Shown here: piece by piece, positions 1 through 7,842 of the stretch
How positions within the stretch are numbered: the stretch's first letter is position 1
Layout of the letters: the number at the start of each line of letters is the position of its first letter
Assembly (NCBI GenBank): GCA_021202795.1
Contig: JAJQCH010000184.1
Coordinates: 1 to 33,443 of the forward strand
DNA: 33,443 nt
Origin: Oscillospiraceae bacterium
GTDB lineage: Bacteria > Bacillota > Clostridia > Oscillospirales > Oscillospiraceae
Direction: 5' to 3'
Notes under the pieces: generated by a model
What the model was told of the DNA's origin: nothing
The model's database searches: none
Seen by the model: only the letters and a program-made list of their open reading frames with translations
Position numbers and translations under genes: made by a program

Positions 1-153
1 ATCACTATGGATTTTCTTTTTCAAGTGTCCATCTTCATTATGCAATCAACCCAAATTTAAAAATATGTATAATACGCGAAAACTCCAGGCGGAACGCAAA
101 ATCCGCCCACAACCACCATGGTAACACTTAACCGGCTGAAATGCAAGTTTCTG

Positions 154-182
154 TTTACAAAAAAACTGCCTTCGTTTATAAT
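154..182 (+). promoter_or_regulatory. Sigma-A promoter of the XRE-lepA operon
   Basis: TTTACA (154-159) and TATAAT (177-182) are separated by exactly 17 bp, an almost perfect housekeeping promoter. It lies inside the first codons of the longer track ORF that starts at 141, which is a reason to reject that start and to place the real one at 219. Confidence 0.85.
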
Positions 183-218
183 ACTAAATGTTATCGAACG
201 AATCAGGAGGAAATAGGC

Positions 219-521
219 GTGGATCAGCGGAAGTTTTGTGAAAACCTGGCCAGGCTGCGCCGGGAGAAGGGAGTGTCCCAGCGAAAGGCCGCCGGGGATC
301 TGCAAATATCCCAGGCGCTGCTGAGCCATTATGAAAACGGCGCAAGAGAGCCGGGTCTGGCCTTCGTGTGCCGGGCCTGTGACTATTACGGTGTGACGGC
401 GGACTTTCTTTTGGGCCGAACGAACGACCGGGAGGAAACGGATTCCAGTGCGGCCTGTCTGGGCCGTCTGACCCAGCAGCTTCGGAAGCTGGCAGAGGAG
501 GCAGAGCAGTATATAAAATGA
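219..521 (+). CDS. Small XRE-family helix-turn-helix regulator
   Basis: A 100-residue Cro/C1-type DNA-binding protein. The HTH lies at about residues 6-62: a helix with LARLRREKG, then [13 protein letters not shown], the recognition helix ALLSHYENG, and the typical tail [25 protein letters not shown]. The last 35 residues are a charged helix that could dimerise. I chose the GTG at 219 because AGGAGG (205-210) sits 8 nt upstream and the promoter ends at 182; the track start at 141 is upstream of the transcript. The stop overlaps the lepA start as ATGA, so the two genes are translationally coupled. Target is unknown; autoregulation of the operon is an inference from position. Confidence 0.85.
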   Translation: MDQRKFCENLARLRREKGVSQRKAAGDLQISQALLSHYENGAREPGLAFVCRACDYYGVTADFLLGRTNDREETDSSAACLGRLTQQLRKLAEEAEQYIK

Positions 522-2305
522 AGCAGGAGAATATTCGGAATTTTTCCATCATCGCCCATATCGACCACGGAAAATCCACCCTGTCCGACCGGCTCATCGA
601 GCTGTGCGGCGCGGTGGAGGCCCGGCAGATGGAGGATCAGATCCTGGACAACATGGATCTGGAGCGAGAGCGGGGCATCACCATCAAGGCGCGGGCCGTC
701 ACCCTCTACTGGAAGGACTATCAGCTCAATCTCATCGACACGCCGGGTCATGTGGATTTCAACTATGAGGTCAGTCGCTCCTTGGCCGCCTGCGAGGGGG
801 CTGTGCTGGTGGTGGATGCCTCCCAGGGCGTAGAGGCCCAGACCTTGGCAAACACCTATCTGGCCATGGAGCATGACCTGGAGATCCTGCCGGTCATCAA
901 CAAAATCGACCTGCCTGCCGCCGACCCCGCCCGCGTGAAGGCGGAGGTGGAGGACATCATCGGCATCCCGGCCATGGACGCCCCGGAGATCTCCGCCAAA
1001 AACGGGGTGAACATCCCGGCGGTGCTGGAGGGGATTTTAAGCTCTGTTCCCGCCCCCAGCGGGGACGAGTCCGCCCCCCTGAAGGCCCTGGTGTTCGACA
1101 GCCAGTATGACAGCTATCGCGGCGTCATCGTCCTAGTGCGCTTAAAGGACGGCATTCTGGAAAAGGACATGGACGTGATCTTTATGGCCACCGGCGCGTC
1201 CTATAAGGTGGTGGAGGTGGGCCATCTGCTCCCCACCCATCTGGAGCCGTGCCAGCGGCTGACCGCCGGAGAGGTGGGCTACTTTACCGCCAGCATTAAA
1301 AACGTGGCGGACACCCGCGTGGGCGATACCGTCACCGGCACGGCCCGGCCTGCGGCAGAGCCGCTCCCCGGCTACCGCCCCGCCCGGAGCATGGTCTACT
1401 GCGGCATTTACACGGAGGACGGCTCCAAATACCCCGACCTGCGGGACGCTCTGGAAAAGCTGCGCTTAAACGACGCCTCCCTGGCCTTTGAGCCGGAATC
1501 CTCCGCCGCTCTGGGCTTCGGCTTCCGTTGCGGTTTTCTGGGGATGCTCCACCTGGAGATCGTCCAGGAGCGGCTGGAGCGGGAGTTTGACCTGGATCTG
1601 GTGACAACACTGCCCTCCGTGGTCTATGAAATCGAGATGACGGACGGCACGGTCAGACACGTATCGAACCCCCACGACTACCCTGAGGTGTCCTCTATCC
1701 TGGAGGCCAGGGAGCCGTATGTGAATATGACCATCATCACCCCCTCGGAATTTGTGGGGAATATTATGCCCCTCTGCCAGGAGCGGCGGGGGGAATATAA
1801 GGGGATGCAGTATCTTGATCAGCGCCTGGTGGAGCTGACCTATGAGATGCCTCTGGGGGAGATCATCTATAACTTCTTCGACACCCTGAAGGCCCGCACC
1901 AAGGGCTATGCCTCCATGGACTATGAATACTCCAGCTATAAGCCATCGGAGCTTGTGAAGGTGGATCTGCTCTTAAACGGCGAGCCGGTGGACGCCCTGA
2001 GCCTGATCGCCCACAAGGACAAGGCGTACCCCAGGGCAAGAAAGCTGTGCGAGAAGCTGAAGGAGAACATCCCCCGCCAGCTTTTCGAGGTGCCGATCCA
2101 GGCGGCTATCGGGGGCAAGATCATTGCCAGGGAAACGGTGAAGGCCCTGCGGAAGGACGTGCTGGCCAAGTGCTACGGCGGCGACATCACCCGGAAAAAG
2201 AAGCTGCTGGAAAAGCAGAAGGAGGGCAAAAAGAAAATGCGCTCCCTTGGCAGCGTCCAGCTCCCCACCGAGGCATTTCTCGCCGTCCTAAAGCTGGACG
2301 AGTGA
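518..2305 (+). CDS. lepA: Elongation factor 4 (LepA), ribosome back-translocation GTPase
   Basis: LepA/EF4 is a ribosome-associated translational GTPase, about 600 residues in the family and 595 here. Visible motifs are the P-loop AHIDHGKST (residues 13-21), DTPGH (about 74-78) and NKID (about 128-131), followed by the EF-G-like beta-barrel and domain V. The LepA-specific C-terminal domain appears near the end, with [19 protein letters not shown] and a basic tail. The ATG overlaps the stop of the upstream HTH gene, indicating coupled translation. The gene is intact and of ordinary base composition. Alternative EF-G or TetM-type identities are excluded by the C-terminal domain. Confidence 0.97.
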   Translation: MKQENIRNFSIIAHIDHGKSTLSDRLIELCGAVEARQMEDQILDNMDLERERGITIKARAVTLYWKDYQLNLIDTPGHVDFNYEVSRSLAACEGAVLVVDASQGVEAQTLANTYLAMEHDLEILPVINKIDLPAADPARVKAEVEDIIGIPAMDAPEISAKNGVNIPAVLEGILSSVPAPSGDESAPLKALVFDSQYDSYRGVIVLVRLKDGILEKDMDVIFMATGASYKVVEVGHLLPTHLEPCQRLTAGEVGYFTASIKNVADTRVGDTVTGTARPAAEPLPGYRPARSMVYCGIYTEDGSKYPDLRDALEKLRLNDASLAFEPESSAALGFGFRCGFLGMLHLEIVQERLEREFDLDLVTTLPSVVYEIEMTDGTVRHVSNPHDYPEVSSILEAREPYVNMTIITPSEFVGNIMPLCQERRGEYKGMQYLDQRLVELTYEMPLGEIIYNFFDTLKARTKGYASMDYEYSSYKPSELVKVDLLLNGEPVDALSLIAHKDKAYPRARKLCEKLKENIPRQLFEVPIQAAIGGKIIARETVKALRKDVLAKCYGGDITRKKKLLEKQKEGKKKMRSLGSVQLPTEAFLAVLKLDE

Positions 2306-2393
2306 CAGTCAGACCGCTGGACGGCACCTTTTGCCCTTAAAAAAATCTTAAGGCCCCCTTTTGTGGAGTTTAAAACACTTTTCCGCCCTCTGA

Positions 2394-2402
2394 TGCTATA
2401 CT
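2394..2402 (+). promoter_or_regulatory. Extended -10 promoter before the NlpC/P60-like gene
   Basis: TGC-TATACT at 2394-2402 is an extended -10 element; no good -35 is visible 17 bp upstream (AACACT). The -10 is about 38 bp ahead of the chosen ATG, consistent with a short leader. Confidence 0.5.
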
Positions 2403-2439
2403 TTTTTGACAGAAAAAGCGAACAGGGGGCGTGAGGAAT

Positions 2440-3138
2440 ATGAAGGTACAGCGGCGGGTGCGGCTGGAGCTGATACTACTGGCGGGACTGGTTGTGTGTC
2501 TGGCCTATGTCAGCCGATGGGCCTGGGGGAGCAGTTATGGAAACGGCGTTTATGTGACAGACGCCGGGGAGACCATCCGGGTGGAATACGGCTCCTCTAC
2601 CGGCACGGAGATCGACGTCAGCCTTTTTTCCGATCCCTATGTGAAAACCGGTGGGGATCTGGCGGTTTGGGTGCAGATCGCCTGGGAGAACCAGTGGGGC
2701 TATGTGTGGGGAACCTTTGGAAACGTTTTGACCATGGATGAGTATGCGTCGAAGCTTGCCCAGTACCCGGATAATGTGGGGCGGTACAGCAGCTTTATCC
2801 TGCAAAACTGGATAGGCCGCCGGACGGCGGACTGCGTGGGGCTGATAAAATCCTACGGCTGGTATGACCCGGACACGGGGAGCATTGAATATGGTTCCAA
2901 CGGCATGGAGGACGTGGACACAGAGGGAATGTATGAGGCCGCCACGGTGAAGGGGGAAATCGACACCCTGCCGGAAACGCCCGGCCTGGTGGTCTATATG
3001 CCCGGCCATGTGGGGGTATATATCGGCGGCGGCTATGTCATCGAGTCCATCGGTACAGAGGGCGGCGTGGTTAAAACCAGGCTGGATGGCCGGGGATGGA
3101 CGGATTGGTTCCAGTGTCCCTATATTGTCTATGAATGA
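2440..3138 (+). CDS. Membrane-anchored NlpC/P60-like cysteine hydrolase
   Basis: A 232-residue protein with a basic start and one hydrophobic segment (about residues 8-25, LELILLAGLVVCLAYV), so a signal anchor or uncleaved signal peptide. The C-terminal half fits an NlpC/P60 fold: the catalytic Cys lies in TADCVGLIKSYGW and the His in PGHVGVYIGGGYVIES, the usual Cys...His spacing for papain-like endopeptidases that cut peptidoglycan stem peptides. I chose the ATG at 2440 because AGGGGG (2424-2429) lies 10 nt upstream; the track GTG at 2431 is only 1 nt from that site. It is a single-gene unit with its own promoter and a strong terminator. The exact wall substrate cannot be read from the sequence. 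Confidence 0.75.
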   Translation: MKVQRRVRLELILLAGLVVCLAYVSRWAWGSSYGNGVYVTDAGETIRVEYGSSTGTEIDVSLFSDPYVKTGGDLAVWVQIAWENQWGYVWGTFGNVLTMDEYASKLAQYPDNVGRYSSFILQNWIGRRTADCVGLIKSYGWYDPDTGSIEYGSNGMEDVDTEGMYEAATVKGEIDTLPETPGLVVYMPGHVGVYIGGGYVIESIGTEGGVVKTRLDGRGWTDWFQCPYIVYE

Positions 3139-3152
3139 CCAATCGGAATATA

Positions 3153-3187
3153 AAGCATCCCGCCCCATTTTTCAGGGCGGGATGCTT
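3153..3187. terminator. Bidirectional terminator hairpin
   Basis: AAGCATCCCGCCC (3153-3165) pairs perfectly with GGGCGGGATGCTT (3175-3187) around a 9-nt loop containing TTTTT. It separates the convergent NlpC/P60-like and CvpA-like genes and could end both transcripts. Confidence 0.85.
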
Positions 3188-3202
3188 GTATTTGAGAAGC
3201 TT

Positions 3203-3886
3203 TTATAAATACAGGCTAACGAAAATGGTGCTGTTCAAAATGGCGGGGGAGAGCCAGCTTACGGAGAGGAAGGAGGCCAGCAGGGACAGGACGTAGGCGT
3301 AGATATACCCGACGATCAGGGCCTCCAGTGCGCCCAGGGCGCCGCCCAGAAGGCGGTTGGTGCGGTTGAGGATGCCGCCGCCCCTCCTGCGGGAGGAGGT
3401 CAGCCGGGCCAGCAGGCCGAACAGCAGAAGAGAAACAATCAAAATCAGGATCGACAGCAGGATTTGAATCACCACCAGCAGCACCGGCTCCAGAATGGCC
3501 TGAACGATGGCCTGGGCCAGGGTGGTTCCGTCTGTGCGGAGAAGAGAGGTAATGGTTTCCAGATCCGAATCGCTGACGACCTGACCGCCCAGCAGTCCGC
3601 CCAGGTTGTCCAGCACCTCCTGCACGTCGTCCAGGGCCTCTGCGCCGTTGTTCATGGCGGTGATGGCGTCTGCCGGAATGGCGGATTCCACCGCCGAGAC
3701 CACCGGGGCCTCCACATAGTTGTCATAGACGGTCTGCGACCAGGAAGCGCCCCAGGTGGCGATCAGCACCAGGGCCACGGCCCAGCCCAGCATACGCAGC
3801 AGGGCAGATAACATTCCGTGCCGCCAGCCCTTCCAAATCATGGAAAGAAACAGGGCGACCAGTATTAAATCGTATATCCAGTTCAT
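3203..3886 (-). CDS. CvpA-family membrane protein
   Basis: A 227-residue CvpA-like (colicin V production family) integral membrane protein. The N-terminal motif MNWIYDLILVALFLSMIWKGWRHGM is characteristic, followed by a second hydrophobic helix, a soluble stretch (about residues 55-120) and two strongly hydrophobic C-terminal helices with a basic SSRRRGGG linker between them. Start at 3886: in the minus strand AAAGGAG lies about 8 nt upstream of ATG, and the track's 15 extra N-terminal residues are upstream of this site. Only 37 bp separate it from the LtaS-like gene upstream, so the two are probably cotranscribed. In Firmicutes CvpA-type proteins are membrane-associated with poorly defined roles. 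Confidence 0.8.
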   Translation of the reverse strand: MNWIYDLILVALFLSMIWKGWRHGMLSALLRMLGWAVALVLIATWGASWSQTVYDNYVEAPVVSAVESAIPADAITAMNNGAEALDDVQEVLDNLGGLLGGQVVSDSDLETITSLLRTDGTTLAQAIVQAILEPVLLVVIQILLSILILIVSLLLFGLLARLTSSRRRGGGILNRTNRLLGGALGALEALIVGYIYAYVLSLLASFLSVSWLSPAILNSTIFVSLYL

Positions 3887-3923
3887 GGATTCGCTCCTTT
3901 GCTTGTAAAGTCTGTTGGGCCTG

Positions 3924-6050
3924 TCAGCCAAACAGATAGCGGTAATAGTCCTTGTCGATGACCTGGCCGGAAAAGTTCAGCTTGTTGGAGACGAGCTGCT
4001 TGATGCGGCTGATATAGTCCTCGTCCTCCGTATAGCCCTCGTTGGGGTAATAGGTGCCGGTGGTGGAGTCGTATTTTCCCTGCTCCGTTACCCAGCTATA
4101 GTTATTCCAGAGAACCAGGGCCTCTGCATCGGAGAACACGTCCCGTCCCACCAGAAGGCGGGAGTCAAATTCCAGGCCGAACAGGTTCGAGAGGGTGGGG
4201 ACGATGTCCAGGCTGTAGGTGGGAGAGGAGATCTCGCAGGCCATATCCTGGTATTCGTTTTCCAGGCAGCCCGACCAGATGATCAGGGTGTTGTGATCCT
4301 GCTCCCAGCTATTGGTGTATGTGTAGCCATAGAGATCTGCCACATAGTCCTCGCTGTTTCCGAAGGTGGCGGAGTTTTCCAGTCCGTAGGGATAGTGGTC
4401 GGCAGTCAGGCAGATGACGGTGTTGTCGGCAATGCCTGCCTCCTCCAGCGCCTCTACCATATAGGTCAGGGCCTCCTCCAGAACCATCTGATAGCAGATA
4501 TAGTACAGGGTCGTGTCCTTATAGCTGTCGCCCAGCACCTCCTTGACCCGGTCGAGATAGGTGTAAACCTGGGGGTAGTTGGACAGATAGGTACAGTGAT
4601 CGCTGATAGTCATATAATAAATGCTGAAGGGCTGATTGTCAATATAGGTTTGCAGCGTGGTCTGGAACATGACCAGGTCGTTGGCGCTGCTGGCGCCGAC
4701 GATGTCCTCCAGTCCGTTTCCAAAGCCCAGGTACACGTCGTAGCCAAGATTTTCATGGGTCAGGTTCCGGCTGTAAACGGAGTAGACGCCGTTGTGGAAG
4801 GCGGCGCTGTAATAGCCCAGCCGCTGAAGCTGGGAGCCAAGGGTGAAGTAATTTCGGGTATACTGGGTGTCCCGCATACTCTGCACGCCGTTGATGGGAG
4901 CCAGCCCCATCAGGAAGGAAAACTCCCCGGTGGAGGTGCTGCCGCCCCAGGAGGGCTGATAGTAGTCGGAGAAATAAAAGCCGTTGTGGGCCAGCCGGTA
5001 CAGGGTGGGGGTCAGCTCCTCGTTAATGACGCAGTCGGAAAACGCCTCGGCGCAGATGAGGATCAGGTTCATCCCCTCGAACAGACCGGTGTATTCGTTT
5101 TTGCTGCTGGCGGTCAGGGAGGAGACGTATTCGTTCAGCGCCAGATATTCCTCGTCCGTGGTGAGAACATTATAAGACTCAAAGTCAATGTCCATCATGT
5201 TCAGGCCATAGTCCTCCGCTGCCTCCTCGGTCTCCTCCGTGGCCTCGGTCGATTCCTCCGTCTCCGATTCCGTTTCCTCGACGGTCTCCAGCACAAAGCT
5301 GGTGGTGGAGCGGGAGCGGGAGACGTTCAGCCGCAGACTGGTGACAAGGCCGAAGGTCTGGGTGGCGGTGTTGAACTCATAGCTGTTGCTGTATTTGTCG
5401 CTCTGTCCCCCGTGGCTGGCGGCCAGCGCGCCCACGCCCTGCACCATCAATGCCAGTACCAGCAATATGCCCACAAAGGCGGGGCGGTATCGTCTGGCCG
5501 GGATGTGCCGCCGCCCGGCGAAGATATAAAACAGCGTCGGAAGGAAGAACAGGAATATCTTCGGCAGGCCAAAGAAGATGGCCCGGAGCAAATCGGATGT
5601 GAAGGTTCCCACCACGTTTCCCGTGCCGCTGATAATGGAGCCGATGGTCATATAGACCTGATAGCTGTACTCCACCAGACATTCCACCGTGAACAGCAGT
5701 CCGATCAGAAACAGCAGGATGATGCTGATGACGCGGCTGATTTTTGCCCGGAAAAGGGACGTCAGACAGGCGGCAACCAGCCCAGCGGCCAGTCCAAACA
5801 GGACGGGATAAATCAGGCTCTGAAAAAAGCCCGCGCTGCCGAACAGCCGCAGAAGAACCTCCTCATAGACCATTACCGCAGGGAACAGGGCCAGATGGGG
5901 CAGCGTCCAGGTTTGCTCCCGGCTCCAGCGCCGCAGTCTCTGCCAGCTTCCCCGCAGAATGAAAAGAATTGCCCCGAAGCGGGCCTTCAGCTCCCCACGC
6001 CGGCGCTTGCGCTTGGGCGGAGGCGGCTCCTTCAAATGAGCAGGTGCCAT
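3924..6050 (-). CDS. LtaS-like membrane sulfatase (lipoteichoic acid synthase / phosphoglycerol transferase family)
   Basis: A 708-residue protein with about five membrane helices in the first 225 residues and an extracellular alkaline-phosphatase-superfamily domain. Motifs match LtaS-type phosphoglycerol transferases: metal-binding Glu in LICAEAFSD (about 332), nucleophile Thr in GSTSTGEFSFL (about 370), SDH (about 482), and TADHYPYG (about 548), which supplies Asp/His metal ligands. These enzymes transfer glycerol phosphate from phosphatidylglycerol to polymer or glycolipid outside the membrane. An unusual acidic Glu/Thr linker (about residues 255-280) joins the two parts. The basic N-terminus (PPPPKRKRRR) is cytoplasmic. 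It is followed closely by the CvpA-like gene. The polymer made is inferred; a related alkaline phosphatase-type transferase remains possible. Confidence 0.85.
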   Translation of the reverse strand: MAPAHLKEPPPPKRKRRRGELKARFGAILFILRGSWQRLRRWSREQTWTLPHLALFPAVMVYEEVLLRLFGSAGFFQSLIYPVLFGLAAGLVAACLTSLFRAKISRVISIILLFLIGLLFTVECLVEYSYQVYMTIGSIISGTGNVVGTFTSDLLRAIFFGLPKIFLFFLPTLFYIFAGRRHIPARRYRPAFVGILLVLALMVQGVGALAASHGGQSDKYSNSYEFNTATQTFGLVTSLRLNVSRSRSTTSFVLETVEETESETEESTEATEETEEAAEDYGLNMMDIDFESYNVLTTDEEYLALNEYVSSLTASSKNEYTGLFEGMNLILICAEAFSDCVINEELTPTLYRLAHNGFYFSDYYQPSWGGSTSTGEFSFLMGLAPINGVQSMRDTQYTRNYFTLGSQLQRLGYYSAAFHNGVYSVYSRNLTHENLGYDVYLGFGNGLEDIVGASSANDLVMFQTTLQTYIDNQPFSIYYMTISDHCTYLSNYPQVYTYLDRVKEVLGDSYKDTTLYYICYQMVLEEALTYMVEALEEAGIADNTVICLTADHYPYGLENSATFGNSEDYVADLYGYTYTNSWEQDHNTLIIWSGCLENEYQDMACEISSPTYSLDIVPTLSNLFGLEFDSRLLVGRDVFSDAEALVLWNNYSWVTEQGKYDSTTGTYYPNEGYTEDEDYISRIKQLVSNKLNFSGQVIDKDYYRYLFG

Positions 6051-6066
6051 GATAAACGCCTCTCTT

Positions 6067-6093
6067 TTGTAAAATTTTGTAAATTCTTGTAAA
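6067..6093 (-). repeat. Three TTGTAAA repeats at exact 10-bp spacing in the LtaS-like leader
   Basis: TTGTAAA occurs at 6067, 6077 and 6087 on the plus strand (TTTACAA on the sense strand), one helical turn apart, between the promoter and the ATG of the LtaS-like gene. Such phasing suits a DNA-binding protein on one helix face. This is inference; the region is also AT-rich. Confidence 0.6.
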
Positions 6094-6116
6094 ATGAATG
6101 ATAAGATTTAATAATG

Positions 6117-6144
6117 ATTATAACACAATTTTTATATCACGCAA
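6117..6144 (-). promoter_or_regulatory. Promoter of the LtaS-like/CvpA-like unit
   Basis: On the minus strand an extended -10, TGT-TATAAT (TATAAT is 6117-6122), lies 16 bp from TTGCGT (6139-6144). The leader would be about 60 nt and contains the phased repeats. Confidence 0.65.
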
Positions 6145-6202
6145 CAAAAATCGACAAAACAGGGGGAATATCCCAGGCGTTCGCCTTTGCGTATGGGAGG
6201 TT

Positions 6203-6231
6203 TTGACAGCCCTTTCCCTTTGCTGTATAAT
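6203..6231 (+). promoter_or_regulatory. Consensus sigma-A promoter of the redox pair
   Basis: TTGACA (6203-6208), 17 bp, TATAAT (6226-6231): a perfect consensus. It shows that the track start at 6187 lies upstream of transcription. Confidence 0.92.
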
Positions 6232-6267
6232 AAAAGGCACTATGATTTACAGGAGAGAATGTCAGCT

Positions 6268-6702
6268 ATGAGCGAACGAAGCGAACGGGCGCTGGCCAAG
6301 CATAAGGAGGGCTGCAACTGCAGTCAGTCCGTGGCCTGCGCCTATTGCGACCTGGTGGGGCTGGACGAGACCCAGGCCCGCCGGATCATGGGAGGCTTTG
6401 GCCTTGGCATGGGCTGCATGGAGGGTACCTGCGGTGCGCTGTCCGGGGCCGTGGTGATTGCCAGCCTGAAATTGAGCGATACCCTGCCGGATGGCCCCGC
6501 GAAGAAAAAGCAGATCTATGATGTCTGCGGTCAGATCCTTCGCGCCTTTCAGGAGAAAAACGGCTCTGTGATATGCCGGGAGCTGAAGGGCGTCGGCAGC
6601 GGAAAGGTTCTCCGCTCCTGCGACGGATGTATTCAGGACGCGGCGGAGCTGCTGGAGGCCGCGCTGTTTGCCCCGGACGGGGAGAAGGAGGGCGGCGCAT
6701 GA
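6268..6702 (+). CDS. C_GCAxxG_C_C family (putative redox) protein
   Basis: A 144-residue cysteine-rich protein of the C_GCAxxG_C_C family. Visible signature: GCNCSQSVACAYC near the N-terminus, GMGCMEGTCGALSGAV in the middle, then single Cys in SVICREL and a pair in SCDGC. The family is widespread in anaerobes and is thought to be redox-active, but its reaction is unsettled. Two in-frame ATGs follow AGGAG (6251-6255): 6259 (3-nt spacing) and 6268 (12-nt spacing); I took 6268, but 6259 is equally possible. The 3' end overlaps the FMN dehydrogenase gene as ATGA, so both are made from one mRNA and may act together. Confidence 0.8.
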   Translation: MSERSERALAKHKEGCNCSQSVACAYCDLVGLDETQARRIMGGFGLGMGCMEGTCGALSGAVVIASLKLSDTLPDGPAKKKQIYDVCGQILRAFQEKNGSVICRELKGVGSGKVLRSCDGCIQDAAELLEAALFAPDGEKEGGA

Positions 6703-7721
6703 CCTATGAGGAGATCTTGGCGGCCTCCCGGAACGAGCTTGGCCCCCACTGCAAGGGCTGCCCGGTGTGCAACGGCCTGGCCTGCGGCAATTCCATGCCC
6801 GGCCCTGGGAGCAAGGGGCCGGGAAATGCCGCCGCCCGGAACTATTCCAAGTGGCAGGAGATCTGCGTCAACATGGACACCCTATGCGAAAACAGACCGG
6901 TGGACATCTCCGTGGAGCTGTTTGGCCATCGATTTTCCGCCCCCATTTTTGCCGCGCCCCTGGGGGCCGTGAATCTGCACTACGGGGACAAGTATGACGA
7001 CCTGACCTATAACGACGTGCTGGTACCCGCCTGCGCGGACTACGGCATCGCCGCCTTCACCGGGGACGGGGCCGACCCCGGCGTTATGCGGGCCGCCGGG
7101 GAGGCCATCAGCCGCTGCGGCGGCATGGGCATCCCCACGGTAAAGCCCTGGAACAAGGAGGCCATTTTTGAAAAGCTGGACTACATAAAGTCCAAGGGCG
7201 GCTCCTTTGCCGTGGCCATGGACGTGGATGCGGCGGGCCTGCCCTTTTTGAAGGCCCTGAACCCCAACGCGGGCAGCAAATCCGTGGCGGAGATGAAGGA
7301 GATCATCGCCTATGCCGACGCCCCCTTCATCATCAAGGGAATTATGACCCCCGCCGGGGCGGAGAAGGCCATCCAGGCCGGGGCCGCCGCCATTGTGGTC
7401 TCCAACCACGGGGGCCGGGTGCAGGGCGGCGTACCGTCCACGGCGGAGGTGCTGCCCGGCATTGCCAGGGCGGCGGCCGGTCGCATCCCCATTCTGGTGG
7501 ACGGCGGCATCCGCAGCGGCCTGGACGTGTTCCGCGCCCTGGCCCTGGGGGCCAGCGCTGTTTTGATTGGCCGTCCCATCGTCCCCTTTATCTACGCCGC
7601 CGGTCGGGAGGGTGTTCAGGTCTATCTGGACAGAATCACCGACGAGCTGCGCTCCACCATGACCATGTGCGGAACCCCCGCGCTGAAGGACATTGGGGAG
7701 AATAATATTTTCCGGGGATGA
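6699..7721 (+). CDS. FMN-dependent alpha-hydroxy-acid dehydrogenase family protein with Cys-rich N-terminus
   Basis: A 340-residue TIM-barrel flavoprotein of the lactate/glycolate oxidase family. The signature VVSNHGGRVQGGVPST holds the substrate/FMN-binding His and Arg; AGRIPILVDGGIRSGLDV and ALGASAVLIGRP form the phosphate-binding end of the barrel. The N-terminus carries an unusual cluster, HCKGCPVCNGLACGN (C-x2-C-x2-C-x4-C), not part of the classical oxidase fold and possibly a metal or thiol site. Start at 6699: AAGGAGGG lies 6-7 nt upstream and ATGA overlaps the previous stop; the track start at 6573 is internal to that gene. In an anaerobe a dehydrogenase role is likelier than an oxygen-dependent oxidase. 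Substrate is not evident. Confidence 0.85.
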   Translation: MTYEEILAASRNELGPHCKGCPVCNGLACGNSMPGPGSKGPGNAAARNYSKWQEICVNMDTLCENRPVDISVELFGHRFSAPIFAAPLGAVNLHYGDKYDDLTYNDVLVPACADYGIAAFTGDGADPGVMRAAGEAISRCGGMGIPTVKPWNKEAIFEKLDYIKSKGGSFAVAMDVDAAGLPFLKALNPNAGSKSVAEMKEIIAYADAPFIIKGIMTPAGAEKAIQAGAAAIVVSNHGGRVQGGVPSTAEVLPGIARAAAGRIPILVDGGIRSGLDVFRALALGASAVLIGRPIVPFIYAAGREGVQVYLDRITDELRSTMTMCGTPALKDIGENNIFRG

Positions 7722-7763
7722 AGGGGATATATAGATAAAACCTTTATATATTATATAAATATG

Positions 7764-7821
7764 TTCCCCTGGGAGGGACAGTGGAAAAAACCGCTGTCAA
7801 ACACAGGGGGAATATATTTTT
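7764..7821 (+). terminator. Two-tier hairpin terminator after the FMN enzyme
   Basis: Outer arms TTCCCCTG (7764-7771) and CAGGGGGAA (7804-7812) enclose an inner hairpin GACAGTGG / CCGCTGTC (7777-7784 with 7791-7798, one G-T pair) with an AAAAAA loop, followed by TATATTTTT. The convergent gene on the minus strand ends at 7843. Confidence 0.7.
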
Positions 7822-7842
7822 GGGAATGGGCTTCCGCTTAAA

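Noticed and set aside
141-218. N-terminal extension of the XRE ORF from the ATG at 141
   Set aside because: It overlaps the -35/-10 promoter (154-182) and lacks a ribosome site; the GTG at 219 has AGGAGG at 8 nt.
2331-2360. CCTTAA...TTAAGG inverted repeat after lepA as terminator
   Set aside because: Only a 6-bp AT-rich stem without a proper T-run.
3915-6092. 725-residue plus-strand ORF
   Set aside because: Antisense shadow of the LtaS-like gene; its composition is Gly/Val/His/Gln-rich without domain signs, typical of reverse reading of GC-rich coding sequence.
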